Shown: positions 43,557 through 52,262 of the stretch, piece after piece
How the letters are laid out: each line of letters starts with the position of its first letter
Position numbering within the stretch: position 1 is the stretch's first letter
From: Streptomyces avermitilis MA-4680 = NBRC 14893
Lineage (GTDB): Bacteria > Actinomycetota > Actinomycetes > Streptomycetales > Streptomycetaceae
Assembly (NCBI RefSeq): GCF_000009765.2
Contig: NC_003155.5
Location: forward strand, 2,914,001 to 2,978,000
Direction of reading: 5' to 3'
DNA length: 64,000 nucleotides
Program-made: the position numbers and the translations under genes
The notes under the pieces: generated by a model
Databases searched by the model: none
What the model was told of the DNA's origin: nothing
What the model saw: only the letters and a program-made list of their open reading frames with translations

Positions 43557-43600
43557 GGCCCACTCATGAGCATCCGTGGGCCCACTCATGAGCTTCACTG
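43557..43600. repeat. 22-bp tandem duplication at a gene start
   Basis: Units 43557-43578 and 43579-43600 match at 19 of 22 positions; each holds GGCCCACTCATGAGC with an ATG. AAGGA, a good ribosome site, lies before the first unit only. Confidence 0.85.
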
Positions 43601-43917
43601 GACGCGAGAGAAAGGTCATCAGCCCGCGCAGCGTCCGGCGCGCCCTCTCGGCCCGTCCCTCGACCGACCTAGGAACGGACTTGAAGATCGTGCGTCGAGT
43701 CGGCGCCTCGCCCCGGGAGCGCGGGAGCGCTTCGGGGCAGACCTGCCCCGACATCTTCGAACTCAGCGACGGAAACTTCGCTGTCATCGGCACCGAAGCC
43801 ACAGCTGACCTTGACGGCGAACTGCCGCCCGACGCAGCGCGCGCAGAGTACGAACGCATCGTTGTCATCAGCCGCGAGACGCTGGTGCGAGCCAAGGCGG
43901 ACATTCCGGATGCGTGA
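43588..43917 (+). CDS. 109-residue hypothetical protein with a displaced start
   Basis: The C-terminal half (CPDIFELSDGNFAVIGTEATAD…YERIVVISRETLVRAK) has good codon bias and resembles small Streptomyces proteins of unknown role. The ATG at 43588 opens the frame but has no ribosome site; the ribosome site AAGGA is now paired with an ATG at 43566 that reads another frame, because of a 22-bp tandem duplication. The gene may be silenced, or an internal start may be used. Cannot be assigned a function. Confidence 0.5.
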   Translation: MSFTGRERKVISPRSVRRALSARPSTDLGTDLKIVRRVGASPRERGSASGQTCPDIFELSDGNFAVIGTEATADLDGELPPDAARAEYERIVVISRETLVRAKADIPDA

Positions 43918-43945
43918 TTGAAGTTCTTCTCTCACTTTGCCGCAA

Positions 43946-43975
43946 CAGGCCTCGATGCTCACGCGTCGAGGCCTG
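43946..43975. terminator. Terminator between the hypothetical gene and citrate synthase
   Basis: A perfect 10-bp stem CAGGCCTCGA / TCGAGGCCTG with a 10-base loop, between convergent gene ends. Confidence 0.75.
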
Positions 43976-43988
43976 AGCCATGCGACCG

Positions 43989-45155
43989 TCAAACCATCAG
44001 TGGCACCGCCACCGGCGGTACCGGCCCCACATACCGGGCCGCCGGTCGGATGATCTTCGGGTCCTCCGCCTGTTCCAGGATGTTGGCGCTCCAGCCGACC
44101 ACCCGGGCCGCCGCGAACGTGGGAGTGAACATCTCCCGTGGCAGGCCGCAGAGTTCCATGACCACGCCCGCGTAGAACTCCACGTTCGTGTGGAGTTCAC
44201 GGCCCGGCTTCAGTTCCGCGAGGATCGCCTCCACATGGCGTTCGACCTCGACCGCGAAGTCCACCAGCGGGCCACCGAACTGCTCCGCGACGCCGCGGAG
44301 CATGCGGGAGCGGGGGTCCTCCGTGCGGTAGACGGGGTGCCCGAAGCCCATGATGCGGTCGCCGGCCAGGACGCGCTCGCGTATCCAGGAGTCGATGCGC
44401 TCGGGCGTACCGATCGCGTCCAGGGTGTCGAGGGCCCGGCTGGGCGCCCCTCCATGGAGCGGCCCGGACAGCGCTCCCACCGCGCCCACCAGGGCCGCCG
44501 CCACATCCGCACCCGTCGATGTGATCACTCGGGCTGTGAAGGTTGATGCATTGAATCCGTGGTCAATGGTTGAGATCAAGTACTGCTCGATCGCCCTGGT
44601 CCTGGCCGCGTCCGGCTCCGAGCCCGTCAACATGTAGAGGTAGTTCGCCGCATAGGAGAGGTCCTCGCGAGGCTCCACGGGATCCAGCCCCTGCCCGAGT
44701 CGGTACAGCGCCGTCAGGAGTGTGGGCACGGCGGCCGATGCCATGACGGTGTCGGCGCGGCGCTGTTCCCGGTCGATGTCGTACACCGGCCGGAACCCCT
44801 TGGCGGCACCGAGCAGGGACAGCGCCGTGCGCAGCCCGGCGAGCGGTCCGGAGCGGCCCGCGGCGGCGGCCACGGCCGGCAGCGTGGCCCTCACCCCATC
44901 CGGCAGCCACCGCAGCGCCGCGGTCCGCGCGGTGAAGACGGCCCGCTGCTCCGCGTCCGGCAGTTCGCCATGAACCATCAGATGCCAGACGTCCTCGAAA
45001 CCGCGGGTCTGCGCGAGTTCGACGGCCGAGTACTGGCGGTAGTGGTAGAAGCCTTCCAGCCCTCTGACATCACCCAATGAGGTGTCGGTGACGACAACGC
45101 CGGCAAGGCCCCGTGGGACGTCGACAGAAGTGGATGCGGCCCGGTTGATCGGCAT
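43989..45155 (-). CDS. Citrate synthase family protein
   Basis: 388 residues of type II citrate/methylcitrate synthase fold. Catalytic His234 (GPLHGG) and His273 (GFGHPVYRTEDPR) are present, as is His199 (DHGFNASTF). The usual catalytic Asp of HxNVDFY is Glu326 (HTNVEFYAG), so activity may be altered. GGGAGGAATC-ATG start. Divergent from the HTH-citrate synthase gene over a 96-bp region with two inverted repeats. In S. coelicolor the main citrate synthase, from memory, is encoded elsewhere. Confidence 0.88.
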   Translation of the reverse strand: MPINRAASTSVDVPRGLAGVVVTDTSLGDVRGLEGFYHYRQYSAVELAQTRGFEDVWHLMVHGELPDAEQRAVFTARTAALRWLPDGVRATLPAVAAAAGRSGPLAGLRTALSLLGAAKGFRPVYDIDREQRRADTVMASAAVPTLLTALYRLGQGLDPVEPREDLSYAANYLYMLTGSEPDAARTRAIEQYLISTIDHGFNASTFTARVITSTGADVAAALVGAVGALSGPLHGGAPSRALDTLDAIGTPERIDSWIRERVLAGDRIMGFGHPVYRTEDPRSRMLRGVAEQFGGPLVDFAVEVERHVEAILAELKPGRELHTNVEFYAGVVMELCGLPREMFTPTFAAARVVGWSANILEQAEDPKIIRPAARYVGPVPPVAVPLMV

Positions 45156-45189
45156 GATTCCTCCCTGAACTTGATTCGACTGTCCATGC

Positions 45190-45225
45190 TTGACTCGATG
45201 TCTGTCAATATTGATTGGATCAATA
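45190..45225. promoter_or_regulatory. Two adjacent inverted repeats between the citrate synthase genes
   Basis: TTGAC-N9-GTCAA (45190-45208) directly abuts TATTGAT-TGG-ATCAATA (45209-45225). This is an AT-rich island in GC-rich DNA and is the natural operator for the HTH protein encoded just to the right. A further half-site, TTGATTCGAC, is at 45171-45180. Confidence 0.7.
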
Positions 45226-45251
45226 CTCACCGTACAGATACGGTGGCGTCC

Positions 45252-46508
45252 ATGACGGACCACGAAGCCGCGCCCACGCACCCCGATCGGCGACTGAGCA
45301 CCAAAGAGGCCGCCGAACTGCTCGGCGTGAAGCCCGAGACCGTGTACGCCTATGTGAGCCGCGGCCAGCTCAGCAGCCGCCGCGAGCCCGGCGGGCGCGG
45401 CAGCACCTTCGACGCCAAAGAGGTGGCGGCGCTCGCCCGGCGCAACAGGCGTGAGCCGAGCGGGAGTTCGGCCATCGGCGGCGAGCTGTCCGTCCGCACA
45501 CGGATCACCCTCATCGACAAGGACCGGTACTTCTTTCGCGGCGTCGACGCGACCGAACTCGCCGCGCGGCACTCCTACGAGGAGATCGCCGAGTGGCTGT
45601 GGACCGGTCGGCTGCGGCCCGGAGTCACCTTTGCCGCTCCGGACGCGTCCGTCGCCGTCGCCCGCCGCGCCGTCGATGCCCTGCCCGAGCACAGCGGTCC
45701 GACCGACCGGCTGCGCGTCGCGACGATCGCCGCCGCGACCGCGGACCCGCTCCGCTTCGACCTGTCCGAGGACGCGGTCCTCGGCACCGCACGCACCCTC
45801 ATCCCCACCCTCGTGGCCGCCCTCCCGCCCCTGCGCCGCGACCACCGCGACGAGGGCCCGCTCGCCCGGCACCTGTGGGGACGGCTCACCGGCCGCGCAC
45901 CCGACGCGGCATCAGTTCGCGTACTGGACACGGCACTCGGGCTGCTCATCGACCACGACCTGGCCGCCTCGACGCTCGCGGTCCGTGTCGCCGCCTCGGC
46001 CAGGGCCCACCCGTACGCTGCCGTCTCGGCGGGTCTCGGCGTGCTCGAGGGCCCCCTGCACGGCGCGGCCAGCGGCCTCGCGCACCGGTTGCTCCTGGAC
46101 GTCCTGGACCAGGGCAGCGCAGCCCCCGTGGTCGCCGACGAACTGCGTGCCGGTCGCCGTATCCCCGGTCTCGGCCACCGGCTCTACCCCGGCGAGGACC
46201 CGCGCGCGCGTGCTCTGTTCGCCCTCCTGGAAGAGGTACCCGACGCGGCCCCCGCCCTTGCCGCTGCCCATGACGTCGTGGCCACCACGGCCCGCCACGC
46301 GCCCCTGCACGCCAACGTGGACCTGGCTCTCGCGGTCCTCACGGTCTCCTCCGGCATGCCCGCCTCCGCCGGCGAGACCGTCTTCGCCGTCGCCCGTACG
46401 GCGGGCTGGATCGCACATGCCCTGGAGGAGTACGAGGAGCGTCCGCTGCGGATGCGCCCGAGTGGCCGATACGTAGGGGCGCGGCCTCCGCAACCGCTCC
46501 CCCGGTAG
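45252..46508 (+). CDS. Helix-turn-helix / citrate synthase fusion protein
   Basis: 418 residues. The N-terminal ~65 form an excisionase/MerR-like helix-turn-helix (LSTKEAAELLGVKPETVYAY, RGQLSSRREPGGRGSTFDAK). The rest is a citrate synthase fold that keeps His235, His270, His309 and Asp357 (ANVDLAL), though loops are shorter than usual. The combination suggests a regulator that senses oxaloacetate, citrate or acetyl-CoA, or a bifunctional enzyme. ATG at 45252. Most likely it controls its own and the divergent gene through the inverted repeats. Confidence 0.87.
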   Translation: MTDHEAAPTHPDRRLSTKEAAELLGVKPETVYAYVSRGQLSSRREPGGRGSTFDAKEVAALARRNRREPSGSSAIGGELSVRTRITLIDKDRYFFRGVDATELAARHSYEEIAEWLWTGRLRPGVTFAAPDASVAVARRAVDALPEHSGPTDRLRVATIAAATADPLRFDLSEDAVLGTARTLIPTLVAALPPLRRDHRDEGPLARHLWGRLTGRAPDAASVRVLDTALGLLIDHDLAASTLAVRVAASARAHPYAAVSAGLGVLEGPLHGAASGLAHRLLLDVLDQGSAAPVVADELRAGRRIPGLGHRLYPGEDPRARALFALLEEVPDAAPALAAAHDVVATTARHAPLHANVDLALAVLTVSSGMPASAGETVFAVARTAGWIAHALEEYEERPLRMRPSGRYVGARPPQPLPR

Positions 46509-46587
46509 CGCCTTCACGCCTCCGCTGCACTCCCGACGCGCCCCTGCCGCGCCCCGTCCGCGCGGCTGGAAGTCATCCCGCCCCAAG

Positions 46588-46606
46588 TCAGGTTAGGCTC
46601 ACCTCT
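46588..46606 (+). promoter_or_regulatory. Iron box (DmdR/IdeR) overlapping a leaderless promoter
   Basis: TCAGGTTAGGCTCACCTCT matches 16 of 19 bases of the Streptomyces iron box TTAGGTTAGGCTCACCTAA. It overlaps a -10 (TAGGCT, 46594-46599) and ends at the base before the GTG, so the message is probably leaderless and repressed by Fe-loaded DmdR1. Confidence 0.85.
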
Positions 46607-47554
46607 GTGAGTACGTGCGCGACCGTGTCCCGGGACCTCGACGAGCCCCTCGCGGGGACCGCGGCGACCGCGAGGACATGGCTGCTCCTCGAACAGCCCG
46701 GCCCCTGGGGCACCAAGGCGCTCACTTCGAGCCACCTGGACCAGGCGCTCGGCCGCGCTCTCGAAGCGGCCGCCGAGGGGACCGGCGTACGGATCGCGCT
46801 CATCCGCCGCCCCGGCCGCCACGCCGACTGCGGCACGCCGGCCGTACGACAGGTGTACGCGGCCCACACGGTTCCCGGAAACGTATGGCTGCACGGCGCC
46901 ATGACGTCCGATCCCGAGCAGTTGCTCGACCTCGACTTCACCGCGCTCGGCATGGGCGACCCGCACACCTTCGACAGACTCCTAGGGGGCCGTCCCCACA
47001 CGGGCGACCCCCTCGCCCTCGTCTGCACCAACGGCAAGCGCGACCGCTGTTGCGCCCTCCTCGGCCGCCCCCTGGCAGCCGAACTGGCCGCCTCCGGAGT
47101 GACCGGCGCATGGGAGGTCACCCACCTCGGCGGCCACCGTTTCGCCCCCACGCTGCTGATCCTGCCGTTCGGCTACGCGTACGGCCGGGCCGAGGCCCCG
47201 CACATCAAGGAGGTCCTCCAGGGCGTACGCGAAGGGCGTGTGGTCGTCGAGGGATGTCGCGGTCGCTCCGCCTGGGAGCGGCCGGGACAGGCCGCGGAGC
47301 TGGCGGTGCGTACGGCGGCCCACGAGTACGCCGCGGACGCGCTGACCGTCGTCGCCACGGACGGCACCGCACCACGCTGGGAGGTCACCGTCGCCCACGC
47401 CGACGGCCGCCTCTGGCGCGTCATCGTGGCCCAGGGCGCCTCGCTGCCACCCCGCCCGGAAAGCTGCGGCTCGGCGCTCGGCTCCCCGGCGCGCATGGAC
47501 GTGGTGGCGGTACGGGAGCTGATTCCCACGGAGATCGACGCCACGTCCCGCTGA
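46607..47554 (+). CDS. Sucrase/ferredoxin-like family protein, iron-regulated
   Basis: 315 residues with a thioredoxin-like ferredoxin fold. Cysteine-containing loops CTNGKRDRCC near 144 and an N-terminal CGTP fit iron-sulfur or redox use; the DPHTFDRLLGG and GGHRFAPTLLILPFGYAYGR blocks are typical of the Suc/Fer family. The name is historical; sucrase activity is not expected. GTG at 46607 directly follows an iron box, so it is likely made only when iron is scarce. Confidence 0.87.
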   Translation: MSTCATVSRDLDEPLAGTAATARTWLLLEQPGPWGTKALTSSHLDQALGRALEAAAEGTGVRIALIRRPGRHADCGTPAVRQVYAAHTVPGNVWLHGAMTSDPEQLLDLDFTALGMGDPHTFDRLLGGRPHTGDPLALVCTNGKRDRCCALLGRPLAAELAASGVTGAWEVTHLGGHRFAPTLLILPFGYAYGRAEAPHIKEVLQGVREGRVVVEGCRGRSAWERPGQAAELAVRTAAHEYAADALTVVATDGTAPRWEVTVAHADGRLWRVIVAQGASLPPRPESCGSALGSPARMDVVAVRELIPTEIDATSR

Positions 47555-47752
47555 CGCCGCCGTGGGCGCCCGTCCTCGCGGTGAGCGCCCCACCTCAGAT
47601 GGGCGAACGCCGAAACCCCCGCATACCGCCGCCCCACCGCTACGCGGCGCACACCCGCTTATCCGCTGATCACAGCTCTCACACCAGCCTCGCAAGAGAT
47701 CCATGCCACACCCCCTACGGCACGGCGCGCCCCTCCCCGTACCGTCGTACAC

Positions 47753-49480
47753 ATGAGCCCCACTCCCCCTGTACGACGACTGCGCCTGGGTCTGCCCCGG
47801 CGGGTGTTCTCGCAGGTCCTGCTGATGCAGGTGTCGATCGCCGCAGGTGTCGCCGTACTCGCGACCGGGCTGTTCCTCGCCCCGCTCAGCGCCCAGCTGG
47901 ACGACCAGGCGATGCGCAGGGCCCTCGCGATCGCGCAGACCACGGCGGCCCAGCCGCAGATCGCCGAGGACTTCCAGGCGACACGGCCGTCGGTCGGCGG
48001 GCCCGTGCAGACCGAGGCCGAGCGGATCCGTAAGGCCAGCGGGGCCGAGTACGTCGTGGTGATGAACATGGACGGTGTGCGCTGGTCGCACACGGACCCG
48101 ACGCAGATCGGCAAGGTCGTCTCGACCGACCCCAGGGAGGCCCTGGCGGGCAAGGACGTCATGCAGATCGACAACGGCACCCTGGGCCGCTCGGCCCGCG
48201 GCAAGGTGCCGCTGCGCAACGCCGACGACAAGATCGTCGGCGCGGTCTCGGTCGGCATCGAGTACGACAGCGTGCGAGCCCGGCTGATCCTCGCCATACC
48301 GGGGCTGTTCGCATACGCCGGCGCCGCCCTGGCCATAGGCGCGGTGGCCGCCTACCTGATCTCCCGAAGGGTGCAGCGGCAGACGCGCGACCTGGCGTTC
48401 TCCGACATCTCGGCACTGCTCGCCGAGCGTGAGGCGATGCTGCACAGCATCAGGGAGGGCGTTGTCGCCCTGGACCGCGGCGGCCGCGTACGCCTCCTGA
48501 ACGACGAGGCGCAGCGCCTGCTCGGGCTCGACGCGGAGGCCATCGGTCAGTCGCTGGACGACACGCTCGGACCGGGGCGTACGACCGATGTGCTGGCCGG
48601 ACGCGTCACGGGCACCGATCTGCTCACCGTGCGCGGCCAGCGCGTACTGGTCGCCAACCGCATGCCCACCGACGACGGTGGCGCGGTCGCCACGCTGCGC
48701 GACCGCACCGAGCTGGAGCAACTGGGCCGCGAACTCGACTCCACCCGGGGCCTGATCGACGCCCTGCGCGCGCAGGATCACGAACACGCCAACCGCATGC
48801 ACACGCTCCTCGGGCTGCTCGAACTGGACATGTACGACGACGCCGTGGAGTTCGTCGGCGAGGTGGTCGGCGACCACCGGACCACCGCGGAGCAGGTCAC
48901 CGAGAAGATCCACGACCCGCTGCTCGCCGCCCTGCTGGTAGGGAAGGCGACCGTCGCCGCCGAGCGGGGCGTGGCCCTGTGGATCTCGGACCGCACCCTG
49001 CTGCCCGACCGGCTGATCGACCCCAGGGGGCTGGTCACCGTCGTCGGCAATCTGGTCGACAACGCGCTGGACGCGGTCGCGGGCACACCGCACGCGCGCG
49101 TGGAGGTCGAATTGCGCGCCGAGGGTCGTACGACGGTTCTCAGGGTGCGCGACACCGGACCCGGAATCCCCGTGGAACGGCGAGAGTTGATCTTCACGGA
49201 CGGATGGACCACCAAGAAGCCGCCGGCCCACGGCAAACGCGGCATCGGTCTCTCCCTGGTGCGCCGTCTCGCCGAACGGCAGGGCGGGAGCGCCCGGGTG
49301 GACGAGGCGGACGGCGGAGGCGCGGAGTTCACCGTCGTACTGCCGGAGGCGCTCACCGAACCCGCTCCGGCACCGGAGACGGCTCCTACGGAGGACTCTC
49401 TTCCGGGGAACACCCCTACGGAAGAACTGATTCCGGCGCCGGACACCTCGGCGCCGACCACCAAGGAGGAGTCGCGATGA
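47753..49480 (+). CDS. CitA/DcuS-type sensor histidine kinase
   Basis: 575 residues: membrane helix at ~20-42, an extracytoplasmic PAS-like sensor (43-184), second helix ~185-207, an internal PAS domain (~220-290), and a kinase core with phosphoacceptor His343 in HEHANRMH, followed by NLVDNALDAV and GKRGIGLSLV boxes. This subfamily senses citrate, C4-dicarboxylates or other organic acids. A Pro/Thr-rich tail (~45 residues) ends the protein. Likely leaderless: TACCGT is 7 bp before the ATG. Its stop overlaps the next gene (ATGA). Confidence 0.9.
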   Translation: MSPTPPVRRLRLGLPRRVFSQVLLMQVSIAAGVAVLATGLFLAPLSAQLDDQAMRRALAIAQTTAAQPQIAEDFQATRPSVGGPVQTEAERIRKASGAEYVVVMNMDGVRWSHTDPTQIGKVVSTDPREALAGKDVMQIDNGTLGRSARGKVPLRNADDKIVGAVSVGIEYDSVRARLILAIPGLFAYAGAALAIGAVAAYLISRRVQRQTRDLAFSDISALLAEREAMLHSIREGVVALDRGGRVRLLNDEAQRLLGLDAEAIGQSLDDTLGPGRTTDVLAGRVTGTDLLTVRGQRVLVANRMPTDDGGAVATLRDRTELEQLGRELDSTRGLIDALRAQDHEHANRMHTLLGLLELDMYDDAVEFVGEVVGDHRTTAEQVTEKIHDPLLAALLVGKATVAAERGVALWISDRTLLPDRLIDPRGLVTVVGNLVDNALDAVAGTPHARVEVELRAEGRTTVLRVRDTGPGIPVERRELIFTDGWTTKKPPAHGKRGIGLSLVRRLAERQGGSARVDEADGGGAEFTVVLPEALTEPAPAPETAPTEDSLPGNTPTEELIPAPDTSAPTTKEESR

Positions 49481-50166
49481 CCCGGCCGATCGAAGTCCTG
49501 GTCGTGGACGACGACACCCGAGTGGCGCGGGTCAACGCGGCCTATGTACAGAAGGTGGCCGGCTTCCATGTCGCGGGCGAGGCGCACAACGCGGCCGAAG
49601 CCCTGCGCCAGATGGAGACACTGCCCCACCTGGATCTGGTTCTCATGGACCACTATCTGCCGGACGAGACGGGTCTCGCGGTCGTCCAGGAGATGCGCAG
49701 GCGCGGCCACCAGACCGACGTGATCATGGTGACCGCGGCCCGTGACATCTCGACCGTCCAGGCGGCGATGCGGCACGGCGCACTCCAGTACCTCGTCAAG
49801 CCCTTCGCCTTCGCGGGCCTGCGCGCCAAGCTGGAGGCATACGCGGAGCTGCGTCGCACGCTGGACGGCGGCGGCGAGGCCGAACAGGCCGAGGTGGACC
49901 GGATCTTCGGCGCCCTGTCAGCGGGCTCGGAGCCGGGGTTGCCCAAAGGGCACTCCCCGACCACCGCGGAGCTCGTGCGTCGCGCCCTGGTGGCCGCCGA
50001 GGGCCCCCTGTCGGCCCAGGAGATCGCCGAACGGACCGGGCTGAGCCGCCAGACCGCCCAGCGTTATCTGAAGCTCCTGGAACGCACGGGACGGGCCACA
50101 CTGACCCTGAAATACGGCGACGCGGGCCGCCCGGAGCATCGCTACGTGTGGGCGACCCGCGTCTGA
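49477..50166 (+). CDS. CitB/DcuR-type response regulator
   Basis: 229 residues: receiver with Asp11-Asp13 cluster, phosphoacceptor Asp58 (LVLMDHYLPDETG) and VKPFAF lysine; then a C-terminal winged-helix reader (LSAQEIAERTGLSRQTAQRY, LTLKYGDAGRPEHRYVW). Partner of the overlapping kinase gene. A close paralogue is encoded at 53230-53922. Confidence 0.92.
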   Translation: MTRPIEVLVVDDDTRVARVNAAYVQKVAGFHVAGEAHNAAEALRQMETLPHLDLVLMDHYLPDETGLAVVQEMRRRGHQTDVIMVTAARDISTVQAAMRHGALQYLVKPFAFAGLRAKLEAYAELRRTLDGGGEAEQAEVDRIFGALSAGSEPGLPKGHSPTTAELVRRALVAAEGPLSAQEIAERTGLSRQTAQRYLKLLERTGRATLTLKYGDAGRPEHRYVWATRV

Positions 50167-50194
50167 GGGCCCGGTCCGGGCCGAGGGCTCCGGC

Positions 50195-51256
50195 TCAGCC
50201 GGTGACCTTCTCGACGAACTCCGTGGTGTACGTCTTGCTCAGGTCGATCTTGGCGTTCTTGATGTTGGGATTGAAGGCCTTGAGGACCCTCTCTACCGTC
50301 TCGGGACCGTCCTTGGGCATCACGCCGTCGTCCGTGAACATCGGCAGCGTGGTCTTGATCGCCCCCGCGTAGAGCGTCTTGTTGCCCTGGGAGTAGTCGG
50401 CGGGCATCTTCTCGGCGATCTGGGACGCGGTGTGCGTGGACATCCACTTGAGGGTCTTCACGAAGGCGTTGGCGAGCTTCTGGACGGTGTCCTTGTGGCT
50501 GTTCACCCACTCCGTCTGCATGTAGAGGCTCGACGACGGGTACGGACCGCCGAGCGCCTCCTTCGACCCACGCGGCGTACGCATGTCGATGAGTACCTTG
50601 CCGAGGTTCTTCGCCAGGATGTTGGCGACCGTCGGGTCCGTGGTCATGCCGCCGTCGATGGAACCCTTCTGGAGGGCGGAGATGAAGGTCGGCCCCGCGC
50701 CGACGGCGACCGGGCTGAACTCGCTGACGCTGACGCCGTTCTTGACCGCCAGGTATTTGGTGAGGAAGTCGGTCGAGGAGCCGAGCCCAGTGATGCCGAG
50801 CTTCTTGCCCTTGAAGTCCTTGGGCGACGTGATGTCGTCGGCATGCCTGTTGGAGACGATCTCCACCTCACCGGGCGCATGCGAGAACTGCACCACGGAC
50901 TCCACGTCCTTGCCCTTGGTCTGCAGGTCGAGGGTGTGGTCGTAGAAGCCGACGGCACCCTGCACCTGTCCGGAGACGAGTGCCGTCTCCGCCTGCACGC
51001 CGGCGGGCTCGCTCAGCAGCTCCACGTCGAGGCCCTCGGCGTCGAAGTAGCCGAGCCGCTGGGTGAGCATCGCGGGAAGGTAGATGACCTTGTCCAGGCC
51101 GCCGACCATGATCTTGACCTTCACGCCCTTGCCGTCGCCCTTGCTGCCGGAACCGGACGACGCGGTGCTCGCCGCGTCGTTGGCACAGGCGGTGAGGGAG
51201 GAGAGAGCGAGCAGGCCGGCCGCTGCCAGGGCGGTGTATCTGGCGGTCATGCGCAT
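50195..51256 (-). CDS. ABC transporter substrate-binding lipoprotein (NitT/TauT family)
   Basis: 353 residues: lipobox LTAC (Cys24) then an NMT1/SsuA-like fold (KVIYLPAMLTQRLGYFDAEG, LSEPAGVQAETALVSGQVQ, KLGITGLGSSTDFL). These proteins bind nitrate, taurine, sulfonates, riboflavin or thiamine precursors; the ligand here is not predictable. It is encoded downstream of the ATPase and permease genes of the same importer. Confidence 0.9.
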   Translation of the reverse strand: MRMTARYTALAAAGLLALSSLTACANDAASTASSGSGSKGDGKGVKVKIMVGGLDKVIYLPAMLTQRLGYFDAEGLDVELLSEPAGVQAETALVSGQVQGAVGFYDHTLDLQTKGKDVESVVQFSHAPGEVEIVSNRHADDITSPKDFKGKKLGITGLGSSTDFLTKYLAVKNGVSVSEFSPVAVGAGPTFISALQKGSIDGGMTTDPTVANILAKNLGKVLIDMRTPRGSKEALGGPYPSSSLYMQTEWVNSHKDTVQKLANAFVKTLKWMSTHTASQIAEKMPADYSQGNKTLYAGAIKTTLPMFTDDGVMPKDGPETVERVLKAFNPNIKNAKIDLSKTYTTEFVEKVTG

Positions 51257-51386
51257 GGTGGTTCACGTCCTTGTGAGAAGGCGGTGCGGGAGGTGGTGCG
51301 GGGAAATGGGTGCCCTGAAGAGGGCGATCAGCGAAACAGGTGTCCTGGAGAGGCGATCAGCGAAGTGGGGCCCCTGAAGAGGGCGA

Positions 51387-52262
51387 TCAGCGCTCGGAAT
51401 CCGACGGCTTCCACCGGAAGATGCGGCGCTCGGCGAAGGTGAGCAACCCCTCGGCGACCAGCGCGACCACGGCGAGGATGACCATCGCGGCGTACACACC
51501 TGCCGCGTTGAAGGTGCCCTGGGACTGCGCGACGAGCAGACCGATGCCCTTGGTGGCACCGATGTACTCGCCGACGATGGCGCCGATGAGCGCGAAGCCG
51601 AAGCTGACGTGGAGGCTGGTGAAGATCCACGAGGTCGCCGACGGAATGACGACCTGAAGTGTCACCCTGCGGTCGCTGGCGCCCAGGATGCGGGCGTTGG
51701 CGACCAGGTTGCGGTCGACCTCGCGGGCGCCCTGGAAGGCGTTGAAGAAGACCGGGAAGAACACGAGGACCACGGCCGACGCGACCTTGGAGGCCGGCCC
51801 GAGCCCGAACCAGATCACGAAGATCGGTGCCAGCACGATCCTCGGTATGGAGTTGAGCACCTTGATGTATGGACCAAGGACATCGGCGAGCAAGTTGATG
51901 CGCCCGAGCGCAATGCCGAAGACGACACCGGCCACTACGCCGATGACCCAGCCGAGCAGCGCCTCATGGAGCGTGAACCAGATCTGCTCGCCCAGGGAGC
52001 CGAGCGCGGTGCCGTGGGTGACCCAGGTGTAGATCTGGTCCCAGATCTTCGAGGGCATCGAGAAGTTGAAGGGGTCGATGACCTTGGCCCGGGCGCACGC
52101 CTCCCACAGACCGAGCACGGCCACCAGGAGCAGGGCCCGGGCGAGGGTGATGACGACCTTGCGTCTGCGGGCGGCACGCGCGCGTGAATGCGCGCGGCCC
52201 GTCTTGGTGGTCTCGGTGGCGGTCACCGCGACGACGGCCCCGGGCATGAGGTCAGGCGACAT
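51387..52262 (-). CDS. ABC transporter permease (NitT/TauT family)
   Basis: 291 residues, about six helices, with the EAA loop in ANARILGASDRRVTLQVVIP (near 195-215) that docks to the ATPase. N terminus basic. ATG at 52262 overlaps the ATPase stop by 11 bp, so co-translation is likely. 130 bp before the substrate-binding gene. Confidence 0.9.
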   Translation of the reverse strand: MSPDLMPGAVVAVTATETTKTGRAHSRARAARRRKVVITLARALLLVAVLGLWEACARAKVIDPFNFSMPSKIWDQIYTWVTHGTALGSLGEQIWFTLHEALLGWVIGVVAGVVFGIALGRINLLADVLGPYIKVLNSIPRIVLAPIFVIWFGLGPASKVASAVVLVFFPVFFNAFQGAREVDRNLVANARILGASDRRVTLQVVIPSATSWIFTSLHVSFGFALIGAIVGEYIGATKGIGLLVAQSQGTFNAAGVYAAMVILAVVALVAEGLLTFAERRIFRWKPSDSER

